A stretch of DNA of 64,000 nucleotides from Holophaga sp. (GTDB taxonomy: Bacteria; Acidobacteriota; Holophagae; Holophagales; Holophagaceae), in assembly GCA_031292735.1 (NCBI GenBank), contig JARLGP010000310.1, positions 8,245-72,244 of the forward strand, given 5' to 3'. A program made the translations under genes and the position numbers. The notes beneath the pieces are model-generated. The model was not told the origin of the DNA. It saw nothing but the letters and a program-made list of their open reading frames with translations, and did not search any database. Positions 7,364 to 16,221 of this stretch are shown here, in pieces; positions within the stretch are counted from its first letter, which is position 1, and every line of letters begins with the position of its first letter.

Positions 7364-10048
7364 GTGAAAGGAATGGGCAGGGTGCTGCTCAGAGTGGTGG
7401 CGGGGGCGTTCGCGCTGGTGATGGCGCTCTCCCTTCTGAGTTTCCACCCCTTGGATCCGCACCCCTTCTCCCAGGGCGCCGTGGGCGCTCCGGTGCACAA
7501 CCTGTGCGGGGTGCTCGGGGCTTCCATGGCCGGCATCCTGCAAACCATGGTGGGCACCGGCGCCTGGCTGTTCCCCCTGTACATCCTTTGGGAATGCTTT
7601 CCTTCCGGCAAATCCCAATGGCCCCGCCGACTGGCCTGGCTGGCCCTGGCCGGCTGCGCCTGGACCCTGCTGGGCGGCCTCGGCCCCCGGCTGTGGCCCC
7701 TGGGCGATGGCCAGCGCCCCATCGAACTGCGCTGGGGCGGCTGGGCGGGCCGGACCCTCTGGCCTCCAGCCCGGCGCGCCTTCGGCCCGGTGGGGCTGCC
7801 GGTGGTGATGGGCGCCCTGATCCTGCTGGCCCTACTGGTGCTCGCCCCGTATCTCACCCGGGCCATGGGCAACCTGCTGGCGCGATGGTTCGGGCGCACC
7901 GCCCTGCCCTGGGTCAAGCCCCTGCCGGGCAAGGGCGCCCGCGGGTTCCTGGGCCTGCTGCGGCGGCCCTTCCAGCGGCGCCGGGCGGAGGTTCCGGAAC
8001 TGGATGCCCAGGATGCCCGGGAGATGCTCCACCTGGCCGAGCGCAAACAGGCCGATGACGACAGCGTGGCTGCCCTGGACCGGGCCGAGCGCGAGGCCGC
8101 CTCGTACCGCAAGGCCTACCACGACACCCCGGAGGAACTGCCCAGCATCAATTCCATGCGCCTGGATACCGGCCTGGAGGAATACCGCGAAAGCGAGGAC
8201 CTGGACGGGGCCGCCCTCATCATCTCCCACCGGATGACCACCGGCGAACAGCTGCCGCCGCCCGCCCTGCTGCGCGACCTGCCGGTGCCGGTGGTGAAGC
8301 CGCCGCTGGTCCAGGCCAAGGTGGACCGGGACGGGTTCGGCCGTCTGGCGGAGCTGCAGCCCCTGGGCCTCACCGAGCCCACCCCGGCCCTGCCCATTCC
8401 CGAAATCTCTTCCCTCGCCCTTCCGGAACGGCCCCGCACCGGCAACCTGACGCCCGCCCCAGCGCGCCGGACGCCGGCCCCGCGCGTCCCCACCGGGGAC
8501 ACCGGGAGGCTCCCGGCCGCGCCGGCCAAGCCGGTGGAGGAGGGCTTCGGCCTGGTGGACCGGCTGGAATTGCCGCCCCGGCGCCTGTTCGATCCCCCCG
8601 AAGGGGAAAAGCGCCAGAACATGGCCGCGCTGGAGGCGACCCGCCAGCTGCTTCAACAGAAGTTCAACGAGTTCAAGGTGAAGGGCACCGTCACCGGGCT
8701 GCAGCCCGGGCCCGTGGTGACCGTCTACGAGTTCCAGCCGGACCCCGGGGTGCCGGTGGCCAAGGTGCTGAGCCTGGAAGAAGATCTGGCCCTGGGGCTG
8801 AAGGCCGAGAAGGTGCGCATCGACCGCATCCCCGGGCGCAGCCTGGTGGGCATCGAGGTGCCCAACCAGGTGCGGGAAGTGATCAGCTTCCGGGAAGTGG
8901 TGGACAGCCCGGCGTTCCGCGACCCGTCCCAGAAGGACGCCCGCAGCCTGCTCACCCTGGCCATGGGCAAGGACATGGCCGGGCATCCGGTGGTGGCCGA
9001 CCTGGCCAAGATGCCGCACCTGCTCATCGGCGGCTCCACCGGCAGCGGCAAGAGCGTGGGCGTCAACGCCATGATCTGCTCGCTGCTGCTGCGCGCCCTG
9101 CCCAGCGAAGTGAAACTGATCCTGGTCGACCCCAAGATGGTGGAGCTGGGCATCTACGAAGACATTCCGCACCTGTGGGCCCCGGTGGTGACCGACATGA
9201 AGGAGGCCGGCCGGGTGCTCAAGTGGGTGGTGGCCCAGATGGAGGACCGCTACCGGCGCCTGGCCATGCTCAGCGTGCGGAACCTGGAAGGCTTCAACGC
9301 CAAGCTGATCGAGGCGGGCGGCAGCATCGACCTCAGCGACCGCACCCCCAACCCGCGCTGGCCGGACCGCCCGGCCCTGCTGGAGCCGCTGCCCTACGTG
9401 GTGGTGGTCATCGACGAACTGGCCGATCTCATGATGGTGTGCCGGGCCGACGTGGAAGACAGCATCGCGCGCATCGCCCAGAAGGCCCGCGCGGTGGGCA
9501 TCCACCTGATCCTGGCCACCCAACGGCCCTCGGTGGACATCGTCACCGGTGTGATCAAGGCCAACCTGCCTTCGCGCCTCAGCTACCGGGTGAACACCAA
9601 GATCGACAGCCGCACCATCCTGGACTGCGGCGGCGGCGAGCAGCTGCTGGGCAAGGGCGACGCGCTCTTCCTGGCCCCCGGCAACGCGCGCCCCCGGCGC
9701 ATCCACGCCCCGCTGCTCACCGAGGAGGAGACCCTGCGCCTGGTGGAATGGCTCAAGGAGCGCGGCCGGCCCGACTACCATACCGGCCTGCTCAGCGCCA
9801 TGGAGACCGAGGAGGAGGCCGGGGCGGAAAGCGCCGCCGACGGCGCCACCCCCGGGGACGATGTCTACCAGCGCGCCGTGGCGGTGGTGAAACGGGAGCG
9901 CAAGGCCTCCACCAGCCTGCTCCAGCGCAAGTTGAACATCGGCTACGGCCGGGCGGCGCGGATGATCGACCGCATGGAGGACGAGGGCGTCATCGGCCCG
10001 GACCGGGGCGTCGGCAAGCCCCGGGAAGTGCTGGTGGGCGAGGAGTAG
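7364..10048 (+). CDS. ftsK: DNA translocase FtsK
   Basis: Pumps DNA through the division septum and activates dimer resolution. The 894-residue protein begins with about four membrane helices (residues 5-170), then a charged Pro-rich linker (190-400), the alpha/beta motor domain with Walker A GGSTGSGKSVG (about 555-565) and Walker B YVVVVIDELADLM (about 680), and a winged-helix gamma domain (about 830-890) that reads orienting DNA sequences. The GTG at 7364 is preceded by GGAGG (7355-7359); an ATG three codons later is the alternative. A TAGGAT -10-like element lies at 7333-7338. The linker is short compared with E. coli FtsK. Confidence 0.96.
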   Translation: MKGMGRVLLRVVAGAFALVMALSLLSFHPLDPHPFSQGAVGAPVHNLCGVLGASMAGILQTMVGTGAWLFPLYILWECFPSGKSQWPRRLAWLALAGCAWTLLGGLGPRLWPLGDGQRPIELRWGGWAGRTLWPPARRAFGPVGLPVVMGALILLALLVLAPYLTRAMGNLLARWFGRTALPWVKPLPGKGARGFLGLLRRPFQRRRAEVPELDAQDAREMLHLAERKQADDDSVAALDRAEREAASYRKAYHDTPEELPSINSMRLDTGLEEYRESEDLDGAALIISHRMTTGEQLPPPALLRDLPVPVVKPPLVQAKVDRDGFGRLAELQPLGLTEPTPALPIPEISSLALPERPRTGNLTPAPARRTPAPRVPTGDTGRLPAAPAKPVEEGFGLVDRLELPPRRLFDPPEGEKRQNMAALEATRQLLQQKFNEFKVKGTVTGLQPGPVVTVYEFQPDPGVPVAKVLSLEEDLALGLKAEKVRIDRIPGRSLVGIEVPNQVREVISFREVVDSPAFRDPSQKDARSLLTLAMGKDMAGHPVVADLAKMPHLLIGGSTGSGKSVGVNAMICSLLLRALPSEVKLILVDPKMVELGIYEDIPHLWAPVVTDMKEAGRVLKWVVAQMEDRYRRLAMLSVRNLEGFNAKLIEAGGSIDLSDRTPNPRWPDRPALLEPLPYVVVVIDELADLMMVCRADVEDSIARIAQKARAVGIHLILATQRPSVDIVTGVIKANLPSRLSYRVNTKIDSRTILDCGGGEQLLGKGDALFLAPGNARPRRIHAPLLTEEETLRLVEWLKERGRPDYHTGLLSAMETEEEAGAESAADGATPGDDVYQRAVAVVKRERKASTSLLQRKLNIGYGRAARMIDRMEDEGVIGPDRGVGKPREVLVGEE

Positions 10049-10098
10049 GCTTAACATTTTGGCTTTTTTCAAGTCCTGGAATCGGCCTGGGCGCCGGT

Positions 10099-10104
10099 TA
10101 AAAT
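10099..10104 (+). promoter_or_regulatory. Candidate -10 element, near-leaderless start
   Basis: TAAAAT (5/6 to TATAAT) ends 6 nt before the ATG at 10111, and no Shine-Dalgarno sequence precedes that ATG. No convincing -35 was found. Confidence 0.4.
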
Positions 10105-10110
10105 CGGATC

Positions 10111-10380
10111 ATGGAAACCGCCCCGCCCCCCGCCCCGACCTTTCCCCAGCGGGTGCCCATCAAGGTCATCGGCCGGGGCGCTGAAATGGACCCCCAGCGG
10201 ATCGCCGCGCTCATCGAGACGCACCTGGGCCCCCAGCCGGCCGCGGATCTCGGCCACAGCGTCAACCAGCGGGGCTCCTTCACCAGCTTCACCTTCTGGG
10301 TCACCCTGCCCGACGAGCACGCCGAACTGCCGCTGAGAACCGCCATCCAGGCCCTTCCAGGGGTGATGATGCAGCTTTGA
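10111..10380 (+). CDS. YbeD-like (DUF493/UPF0250) protein
   Basis: The 89-residue protein has the small ACT-like ferredoxin fold of the YbeD family: FPQRVPIKVIGRG near the start, a central helix, and GSFTSFTFWVTL with the closing PGVMMQL. Size and motif order match the family (about 85-95 residues). The molecular role of YbeD is unknown; it is often called a regulatory ACT-like domain. It sits alone between ftsK and the isoaspartyl peptidase gene, all on the same strand. Confidence 0.75.
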   Translation: METAPPPAPTFPQRVPIKVIGRGAEMDPQRIAALIETHLGPQPAADLGHSVNQRGSFTSFTFWVTLPDEHAELPLRTAIQALPGVMMQL

Positions 10381-10438
10381 ACCGGGGCCGATGGGATACC
10401 ATGGAGCATCCGAACCCATCGAAGAGCAGGTGGAACTC

Positions 10439-11410
10439 ATGTTCTCTCAGTGTCTTATTCCGGCGACCGATCCTCGTTTCGTCATCCAGGTGCACGGCGG
10501 CGCCTGGGCCATTCCGGAGGCCCTCAAGGAGTCCCACCGGCGCGGGGTGCAGCGCGCCTACGCCGCCGCGCTGGACGCCCTGACCGCCGGGGTGCGCCCG
10601 CTGGAGGCCCTGCTGGCCGCTTTGAAGGTGATGGAGGATGATCCCACCTTCGATGCCGGCACCGGCAGCTTCCTGAACGAGGACGGCGAGGTGGAGCTGG
10701 ACGCGGCGGTCATGGAGGGCAAGGGCCTGAAGGCGGGCGCGGTGGCCGCCGTCGGCCGGTTCAAGAACCCCTCCGCCATCGCCCTGGCGGTGATGGAACA
10801 CACCGAGCACGTGCTGCTGATCGGCGCCGGCGCGGAGCGCTTCGCCCTGGCCGAGGGCTTCACCCCGGTGGAGCCCCGGAGCCTGGTGCATCCCCGGGAA
10901 TTCGCCGGCCACTCCGCCTGGGTGGCGGCGGGCAAGCCCGACGCCCGCACCTTCTTCAGCGAGGAGGGCCGGCTGGATTCCAAGGGCGAGCCGGTGGATC
11001 CTTCCAGGCGCGGCACCGTGGGCATCGTCCTGGGGGTGCGCGGAGCGCACGGCTTCGAACTGTTTTCCGGCATCAGCACGGGCGGAACCCGCGGCAAGAA
11101 GGCCGGGCGGGTGGGCGATGCGCCCCTGGTGGGCTGCGGCCTCTACGCCGACGACGAAGGCGGGGCCATCTGCTGCACCGGCTGGGGCGAGGCCTTCATC
11201 CGGACCGTCGCCGCCAAGACCGCCTCGGACCTCATCGGCCGCGGCGCCCATCCCCAGGAGGCGGTGGAAACCGTCCTGGCCAACCTGTTCCGCCGCACCC
11301 AGGGCCGGGGCGGGATCATCGCCGTCGGTCCGGACGGCCGAACCGGCGCCGCGTTCACCACGCCGGATATGGGCTACGCCGGGCCCGGCTGCCGGGAACT
11401 GCCGCTGTAG
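10439..11410 (+). CDS. iaaA: Isoaspartyl peptidase / plant-type L-asparaginase
   Basis: An N-terminal nucleophile hydrolase that self-cleaves to alpha and beta chains and removes isoaspartyl residues from peptides or hydrolyses asparagine. The 323-residue protein has FVIQVHGGAWAIP, DAGTGSFLNEDGEVELDAAVM, the nucleophile Thr193 in RRGTVGIV, and the substrate-binding STGG and GRVGDAP motifs. Cleavage before Thr193 would release the active beta chain. The ATG at 10439 (with AGCAGG upstream) is chosen because the segment before it is not conserved in the family. No signal peptide, so cytoplasmic. Confidence 0.92.
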   Translation: MFSQCLIPATDPRFVIQVHGGAWAIPEALKESHRRGVQRAYAAALDALTAGVRPLEALLAALKVMEDDPTFDAGTGSFLNEDGEVELDAAVMEGKGLKAGAVAAVGRFKNPSAIALAVMEHTEHVLLIGAGAERFALAEGFTPVEPRSLVHPREFAGHSAWVAAGKPDARTFFSEEGRLDSKGEPVDPSRRGTVGIVLGVRGAHGFELFSGISTGGTRGKKAGRVGDAPLVGCGLYADDEGGAICCTGWGEAFIRTVAAKTASDLIGRGAHPQEAVETVLANLFRRTQGRGGIIAVGPDGRTGAAFTTPDMGYAGPGCRELPL

Positions 11411-11429
11411 CGCCTTCGCTCCGGAGGCG

Positions 11430-11435
11430 TATATT
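11430..11435 (+). promoter_or_regulatory. Candidate -10 element, near-leaderless start
   Basis: TATATT (5/6 to TATAAT) ends 9 nt before the ATG at 11445. The nearest CGGAGG (11422-11427) is 17 nt from the ATG, too far to act as a ribosome site. Confidence 0.4.
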
Positions 11436-11444
11436 GCTTCCGTC

Positions 11445-13040
11445 ATGCCCTTCATCCAGCCGGCCCCCAGTCTGCCCCAGCCCTACCACGCCGATCCGGC
11501 GCTGAGGGCCCTTCTGCGCCGGGCCATGGCCCCGGAGGCGCTGGCGGAGATCGAACCGTCGCTGGCGGCCATGGGCGACCTGGCCCTCCGGCTGCACCAG
11601 CTCTCCCTGGCGGACCGGCTCAACGAGCCGCGCCACGTGCCCTTCGACCCCTGGGGCAACCGGGTGGACCGGATCGAGCCGACCCGGCTTTGGCAGGAGG
11701 CCGAGCGGATCGCCGCCGAGCAGGGCCTGGTGGCCCTGGCCTACGAGCGCAGGCACGGGGCCGCTTCCCGGCTGCACCAGTTCGCCCTGGTGCACCTGTT
11801 CCATCCCGGCAGCGACATCTACACCTGCCCCCTGGCCATGACCGACGGCGCGGCCCGCACCCTGCTGGCCAGCGGCAACGGGGCCCTGGTGGAGCGGGCC
11901 GTGCCGCGCCTCACCAGCCGGGATCCGGCCCGGTTCTGGACCTCGGGCCAGTGGATGACCGAAAGCAGCGGCGGTTCCGACGTGGGCCTCAGCAGCACCG
12001 AGGCGCGCCGGGACGAGGCGGGCGACTGGCGCCTGTACGGGCGCAAATGGTTCACCTCCGCCGCCGCCTCCCCGATGGCCCTGGCCCTGGCGCGGCCCCA
12101 GGGCAACCCCCCGGGCGGCAAGGGCCTGGACCTGTTCTACGTGGAGACCCGGCGGCCCGACGGCACCCCCAACGGCTTCACCGTCAACCGGCTCAAGGAC
12201 AAGCTGGGCACCCGCAAGCTGCCCACCGCCGAGCTGGAGCTGGACGGGATGCTCGCCACTCCGGTGGGCGAGCTGGGCAACGGGGTGCGCGCCATGGCGC
12301 CGATGCTCAACGTCACCCGCACCTGGAACGCCGTCACCGCGGCCAGTTTCCTGCGCCGCGGAATCCTGCTGGCCCGGGACTACGCCGGCAAGCGGTTCCT
12401 GTTCGGCGCGCCCCTGGCCGGGCAGCCGCTGCACCAGGACACCCTGGGCGGGCTGGAGGCCGAGGCCCAGGGCGCCTTCCAGCTGGCCTTCCACGGGGCC
12501 GAACTGCTGGGCCTGGTGGAATCCGGGGACGGCGACGGGGCCCTGCAGCGCCTGCTCACCCCGCTGGTGAAGCTCACCACCGCCCGGCAGGCGGTGGCCG
12601 GGTGCAGCGAAATCCTGGAATGCTTCGGCGGGGCCGGCTACGTGGAAGACACCGGGCTGCCGGTGCTGCTGCGCGACGCCCAGGTGCTCAGCATCTGGGA
12701 GGGCACCACCGACGTGCTGTCCCTGGAAGCCATGAAGGCCATGGTTTCATGCGGCTTCCAGGGCTACCGGGCCCACGTGCAGGAGCTGCTGGAGGGGGCC
12801 CGGTCCGAGGCCCTGGCGGTCCCGGAGCGGGCGGCCCGGGCCGCGCTGCTGCGGGCCGAGGCCTGGTGGGCGGGGGCGGAGGAGGCCGGCGCGCGCCGCT
12901 TCGCCCTGACCCTGGGGCGCACGCTGGCCCTGGCCCTGCTGGTGCGCCAGGCCAGGTGGGCGCTGGACCGGGAAGGGGACCCGGAGCCGTCCCGGGTCGC
13001 CCTGCGGTTCGCGGTGAACGGGGTGGACCTGCTGCACTGA
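11445..13040 (+). CDS. AidB-like acyl-CoA dehydrogenase
   Basis: The 531-residue flavoprotein matches the AidB branch: an N-terminal segment with DPWGNRVDRIEPTRLW, the acyl-CoA dehydrogenase middle domain (QWMTESSGGSDVG, KWFTSAAASPMALALA), and the helical C-terminal FAD domain with ECFGGAGYVED and SIWEGTTDVLSLE. Glu419 is at the usual catalytic base position. E. coli AidB is a DNA-binding flavoprotein of the alkylation response; other members act in fatty or branched acyl-CoA oxidation. No beta-oxidation genes flank it, so a protective role is as likely as metabolism. Confidence 0.88.
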   Translation: MPFIQPAPSLPQPYHADPALRALLRRAMAPEALAEIEPSLAAMGDLALRLHQLSLADRLNEPRHVPFDPWGNRVDRIEPTRLWQEAERIAAEQGLVALAYERRHGAASRLHQFALVHLFHPGSDIYTCPLAMTDGAARTLLASGNGALVERAVPRLTSRDPARFWTSGQWMTESSGGSDVGLSSTEARRDEAGDWRLYGRKWFTSAAASPMALALARPQGNPPGGKGLDLFYVETRRPDGTPNGFTVNRLKDKLGTRKLPTAELELDGMLATPVGELGNGVRAMAPMLNVTRTWNAVTAASFLRRGILLARDYAGKRFLFGAPLAGQPLHQDTLGGLEAEAQGAFQLAFHGAELLGLVESGDGDGALQRLLTPLVKLTTARQAVAGCSEILECFGGAGYVEDTGLPVLLRDAQVLSIWEGTTDVLSLEAMKAMVSCGFQGYRAHVQELLEGARSEALAVPERAARAALLRAEAWWAGAEEAGARRFALTLGRTLALALLVRQARWALDREGDPEPSRVALRFAVNGVDLLH

Positions 13041-13066
13041 CCGTGAGCCAACGGCTCCCGGCTGCC

Positions 13067-13996
13067 CTACTGCGCCCGGCCGGTATCCCGGAACTTGGCG
13101 CCCACGATCATCTGCAGGCCGCGGATGTGGTTCAGCACCCGCTCCAGCTTCTGCCGGGCGATGTCCTGGAACTGCAACTGGTGGATCACCCCGAACACCC
13201 GGTCCTGCAGCTCGGAGCCCAGCCGCTCGATCTCGGCCAGGTTCTTCTCCTCGCCCTTGAGCCGGCCCATGGCCGCCTCCTGCTTGAGCCGGACCAGGGC
13301 CTGGAAGCCCTTGTCGCTGCCGGCCAGCATGGCCTCCACGCAGTCGATCACCTTGCCCATCTCCTGCTCGGTGTGGTTGATGGCCTCTTCCATCTGGGGG
13401 ATGATCCGGGCGCCGTCCGCCACCGCCCTGGGCGGGGCCATCTGGATGAGCTCCTTGAGCCCCTGGTCCAGGGCCACTTCCTGGTCCTCGGCGATGGCGG
13501 TGTGCAACTGCGACCGGGCGCCGTGGAAGGCGACGATGAAGGTGGGGTCCAGCAGGGCGATGATCCGCTCGCCCTGGAGGATGAAGCCGCGCACCCAGGC
13601 GCCCTCGGGCCCGGTCAGCAGCGGGCTGGCCTGCACCATCTGGTCAGGGGTGGCGGAGATGACCGCGTCCACCACGTCCACCAGGATGCCCACCGGGCTG
13701 GTGCCGCCCAGGTCGAGCACGATGATGTTCCTGGACAGGCTGGCCTCCTGCTCGGGCAGGTTCATGCGCGAGCGCAGGCTGATCACCGGGATCACCTGGC
13801 CGCGATGGTCCAGCAGCCCTTCCACGCTCTTGGGCATGTGCGGGATCCGGTTGAGCTCGGGGTGCGGGGTGATCTCGGCCACCTGGGCCAGGGGCACGGC
13901 GTAGATGTGGCCGTCCAACTGGAAGCTCAGGTACTGGCACGGGGCGGCGGAATCCTCGAGTGCGGTTTCCTGCACCGCCTCGGCCTGGATGTTCAC
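13067..13996 (-). CDS. CheW domain fused to CheZ-like phosphatase domain
   Basis: The 309-residue protein has a CheW/SH3-like coupling domain at about 18-160 (QYLSFQLDGHIYAVPLAQVAEI, then GLLDHRGQVIPVISLRSR) and a long helical C-terminal part (185-300) ending in QFQDIARQKLERVLNHIRGL. Asp278 and Gln282 form the DxxxQ pair used by CheZ-type phosphatases to dephosphorylate CheY. The start overlaps the cheA stop (ATGA), so it is the last gene of the chemosensory operon. It would tether a CheY-P phosphatase to the CheA array. The domain reading is confident; activity is inferred. Confidence 0.82.
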   Translation of the reverse strand: MNIQAEAVQETALEDSAAPCQYLSFQLDGHIYAVPLAQVAEITPHPELNRIPHMPKSVEGLLDHRGQVIPVISLRSRMNLPEQEASLSRNIIVLDLGGTSPVGILVDVVDAVISATPDQMVQASPLLTGPEGAWVRGFILQGERIIALLDPTFIVAFHGARSQLHTAIAEDQEVALDQGLKELIQMAPPRAVADGARIIPQMEEAINHTEQEMGKVIDCVEAMLAGSDKGFQALVRLKQEAAMGRLKGEEKNLAEIERLGSELQDRVFGVIHQLQFQDIARQKLERVLNHIRGLQMIVGAKFRDTGRAQ

Positions 13997-16218
13997 AGGG
14001 CCTCCTCGATGGCCAGCATCATCAGTTCAGCCGGGTCGAGGATCAGCACCACCCCGCCGTCGCCCAGGATGCTGGCGCCGGAAATGCCGGGCAGGCTGGC
14101 CAGGTACGGGGCCAGGGGCTTGATCACCATTTCCTGGCGGCGCAGGAAGGCATCCACGATGATGCCCATCCGCCGGCCGCCGGTGGAGACCACCACCACC
14201 GGGAGCTCGTCGTCCGGCTTGGCGTCCAGGTCCACGGCGTCCTTGAAGTGCAGCAGCTCGCGCAGCCGGGTGATGCCCAGCACTTCCCCGCGCAGGTTGA
14301 TGGCCTTGCGCCGGGTGAGGTGGGACAAGGTCTCCCGGGGCACCAGCAGGGTCTCCTCCACGGAGGTGCCGGGCAGGGCGAACACCTGGCCGCCGGCCCT
14401 CATGAGCAGGGCATCGATGATGGCCAGGGTGAGCGGGAGCTTGATGGTGAAGATGCTGCCCTGGCCCACCGCGCTGCTCACCGCCACGCTGCCGTTGAGC
14501 TTGCGAACGTTGGATTTGACCACGTCCATGCCGACCCCGCGGCCGGAGATGTCGGTGACCTTCTGGGCGGTGGAGAAGCCCGGCAGGAAGACCAGGTTGA
14601 TGGCCTCCTCGTCGCTCATCTGCTCCGCCCGTTCGGGGGTGATGATGCCCTTTTCCACCGCCTTGGCCCGGATCACCTTGGGGTCGATGCCCTTGCCGTC
14701 GTCCTCGATCTCCACCAGCACCGAATCGCCCTCGTGCCGGGCCCGGAGCACCACGGTGCCGGTTTCCGGCTTGCCGGCCCGGGCGCGAACGTCCGGCAGC
14801 TCGATGCCGTGGTCGGCGCTGTTGCGGATGAGGTGGATGAGCGGATCGCTCAGTTCCTCGATTAGGCTCTTGTCGATTTCCGTGTCCTCGCCCACCATCT
14901 GCAGTTCGATCTTCTTGCCGGTGCTTTTGGCCAGGTCCCGGAGCATGCGCGGGAACTTGGTGAAGATGGTCTTCACTGGCACCATGCGGATGCCCAGCAC
15001 GGAAGCCTGGATCTCCTTGCTCACCTGGTCCAGGTAGATGCTGGCCTTGCGCAGTTCCTTCACCAGGTCTTCGGCGGTGGAGGGCAGGGCCTCGGTTTCC
15101 AGCCGCTCGACGATATGGCTGATCATGGTCTTGCTGATGATCAGCTCGGCCACGGTGTTCATGAAGGTGTCCAGCTTGCTCTGGGCCACCCGGATGGTGT
15201 CCGAGGACTTGTCGATGGCCTTTTCCGGCGCCTTGGCGGCGGCCGCGGCATGCACCGGGGCGGGAGCAGGACCAGGAGCAGGAGCGGGAGCAGGAGCAGG
15301 AGTCGGCGCGGCCGAAGCCGGGGCGGGGACCATCTTCGGGGCCGCCGCCTCCGGAACCGGCAGGGCCTTGGGCGGTTCGGGCACGGCCGGGGCCGGGGCG
15401 CTGCCGAGGCCCAGCGGGAAGTAGCTCACGTTGACGTTGCGCACGCCGTCGAAGATGCTCTTGACCGCCTCGACGGATTCCGCCGGCTGCAGGATCAGCA
15501 CCAGGTCGAAGGGCACCTCGTCGGACCGGAACCGGTCCAGGTCGAGGTCCTTCATGATGCAGGAGGAATGGATCAGGCGGCCCACCAGCTCCACCATGGG
15601 CAGCATGGCCAGCGGGTTGAAGTGGGTGCCGAGGATGGCGGGCAGCAGCTCGATCCGCATGGCCAGCACGGTCTCGCCGCGCTTGAGGGCGGCTTCCGCG
15701 GCCTGGACCGCTTCCCGGTCGAGGGTCGCCAGGGGCTCCGGCAGGGTGAGGACGGGGTCCTGGGGGATCGCCGCGGGCGCGGCTGCGGCCACGGCGGCGG
15801 CGGGCTGGCCGCCCCCCTTCAGCGCGCTCAGCCGGGCGATGAGGTCGCTGGTGTCGGGATCCACCGGGGTCCCCTGCTTGCGCAGGTTGACGCCCACGTC
15901 CTCGACCAGGACCTTGAGGGTGTCCTCGGTCTCGAACAGCAGCTCCATCACCTGGGGGCTCACGGTCATCCGGCCCTTGCGCAGGTCGTCCAGCACGTTC
16001 TCGCCGATGTGCGCCAGGGCCTGCACCTTGGCCAGGCCCAGGAAGCCGGAGGCGCCCTTGATGGTGTGCACGCTGCGGAAGATGGAATTGAGGATTTCCA
16101 GATCGCCGGGCGCTCCTTCCAGGGTCAGGAAGTTCTGCTCGATCTGCTCGAAGTGCTCTCCGGCTTCCACCAGGAAGTCTTCGTAGAAGCTGGGATCATC
16201 CAGGGAAAAATCACTCAT
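13993..16218 (-). CDS. cheA: Chemotaxis histidine kinase CheA
   Basis: Array-bound kinase that phosphorylates CheY. The 741-residue protein has an HPt domain with the phospho-acceptor His51 (SVHTIKGASGFLGL), a P2-like domain (about 165-265), an Ala/Pro linker (about 280-325), the dimerisation helices (SKLDTFMNTVAELIISKTM), an ATPase domain with N box HLIRNSADHG and G boxes EDDGKGID and GRGVGMDVV, and a C-terminal CheW-like domain. A single HPt and no fused receiver are present. It lies 3 bp from the triple-CheW gene and overlaps the CheW-CheZ gene by 4 bp. Confidence 0.95.
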   Translation of the reverse strand: MSDFSLDDPSFYEDFLVEAGEHFEQIEQNFLTLEGAPGDLEILNSIFRSVHTIKGASGFLGLAKVQALAHIGENVLDDLRKGRMTVSPQVMELLFETEDTLKVLVEDVGVNLRKQGTPVDPDTSDLIARLSALKGGGQPAAAVAAAAPAAIPQDPVLTLPEPLATLDREAVQAAEAALKRGETVLAMRIELLPAILGTHFNPLAMLPMVELVGRLIHSSCIMKDLDLDRFRSDEVPFDLVLILQPAESVEAVKSIFDGVRNVNVSYFPLGLGSAPAPAVPEPPKALPVPEAAAPKMVPAPASAAPTPAPAPAPAPGPAPAPVHAAAAAKAPEKAIDKSSDTIRVAQSKLDTFMNTVAELIISKTMISHIVERLETEALPSTAEDLVKELRKASIYLDQVSKEIQASVLGIRMVPVKTIFTKFPRMLRDLAKSTGKKIELQMVGEDTEIDKSLIEELSDPLIHLIRNSADHGIELPDVRARAGKPETGTVVLRARHEGDSVLVEIEDDGKGIDPKVIRAKAVEKGIITPERAEQMSDEEAINLVFLPGFSTAQKVTDISGRGVGMDVVKSNVRKLNGSVAVSSAVGQGSIFTIKLPLTLAIIDALLMRAGGQVFALPGTSVEETLLVPRETLSHLTRRKAINLRGEVLGITRLRELLHFKDAVDLDAKPDDELPVVVVSTGGRRMGIIVDAFLRRQEMVIKPLAPYLASLPGISGASILGDGGVVLILDPAELMMLAIEEAL

Positions 16219-16221
16219 GGC

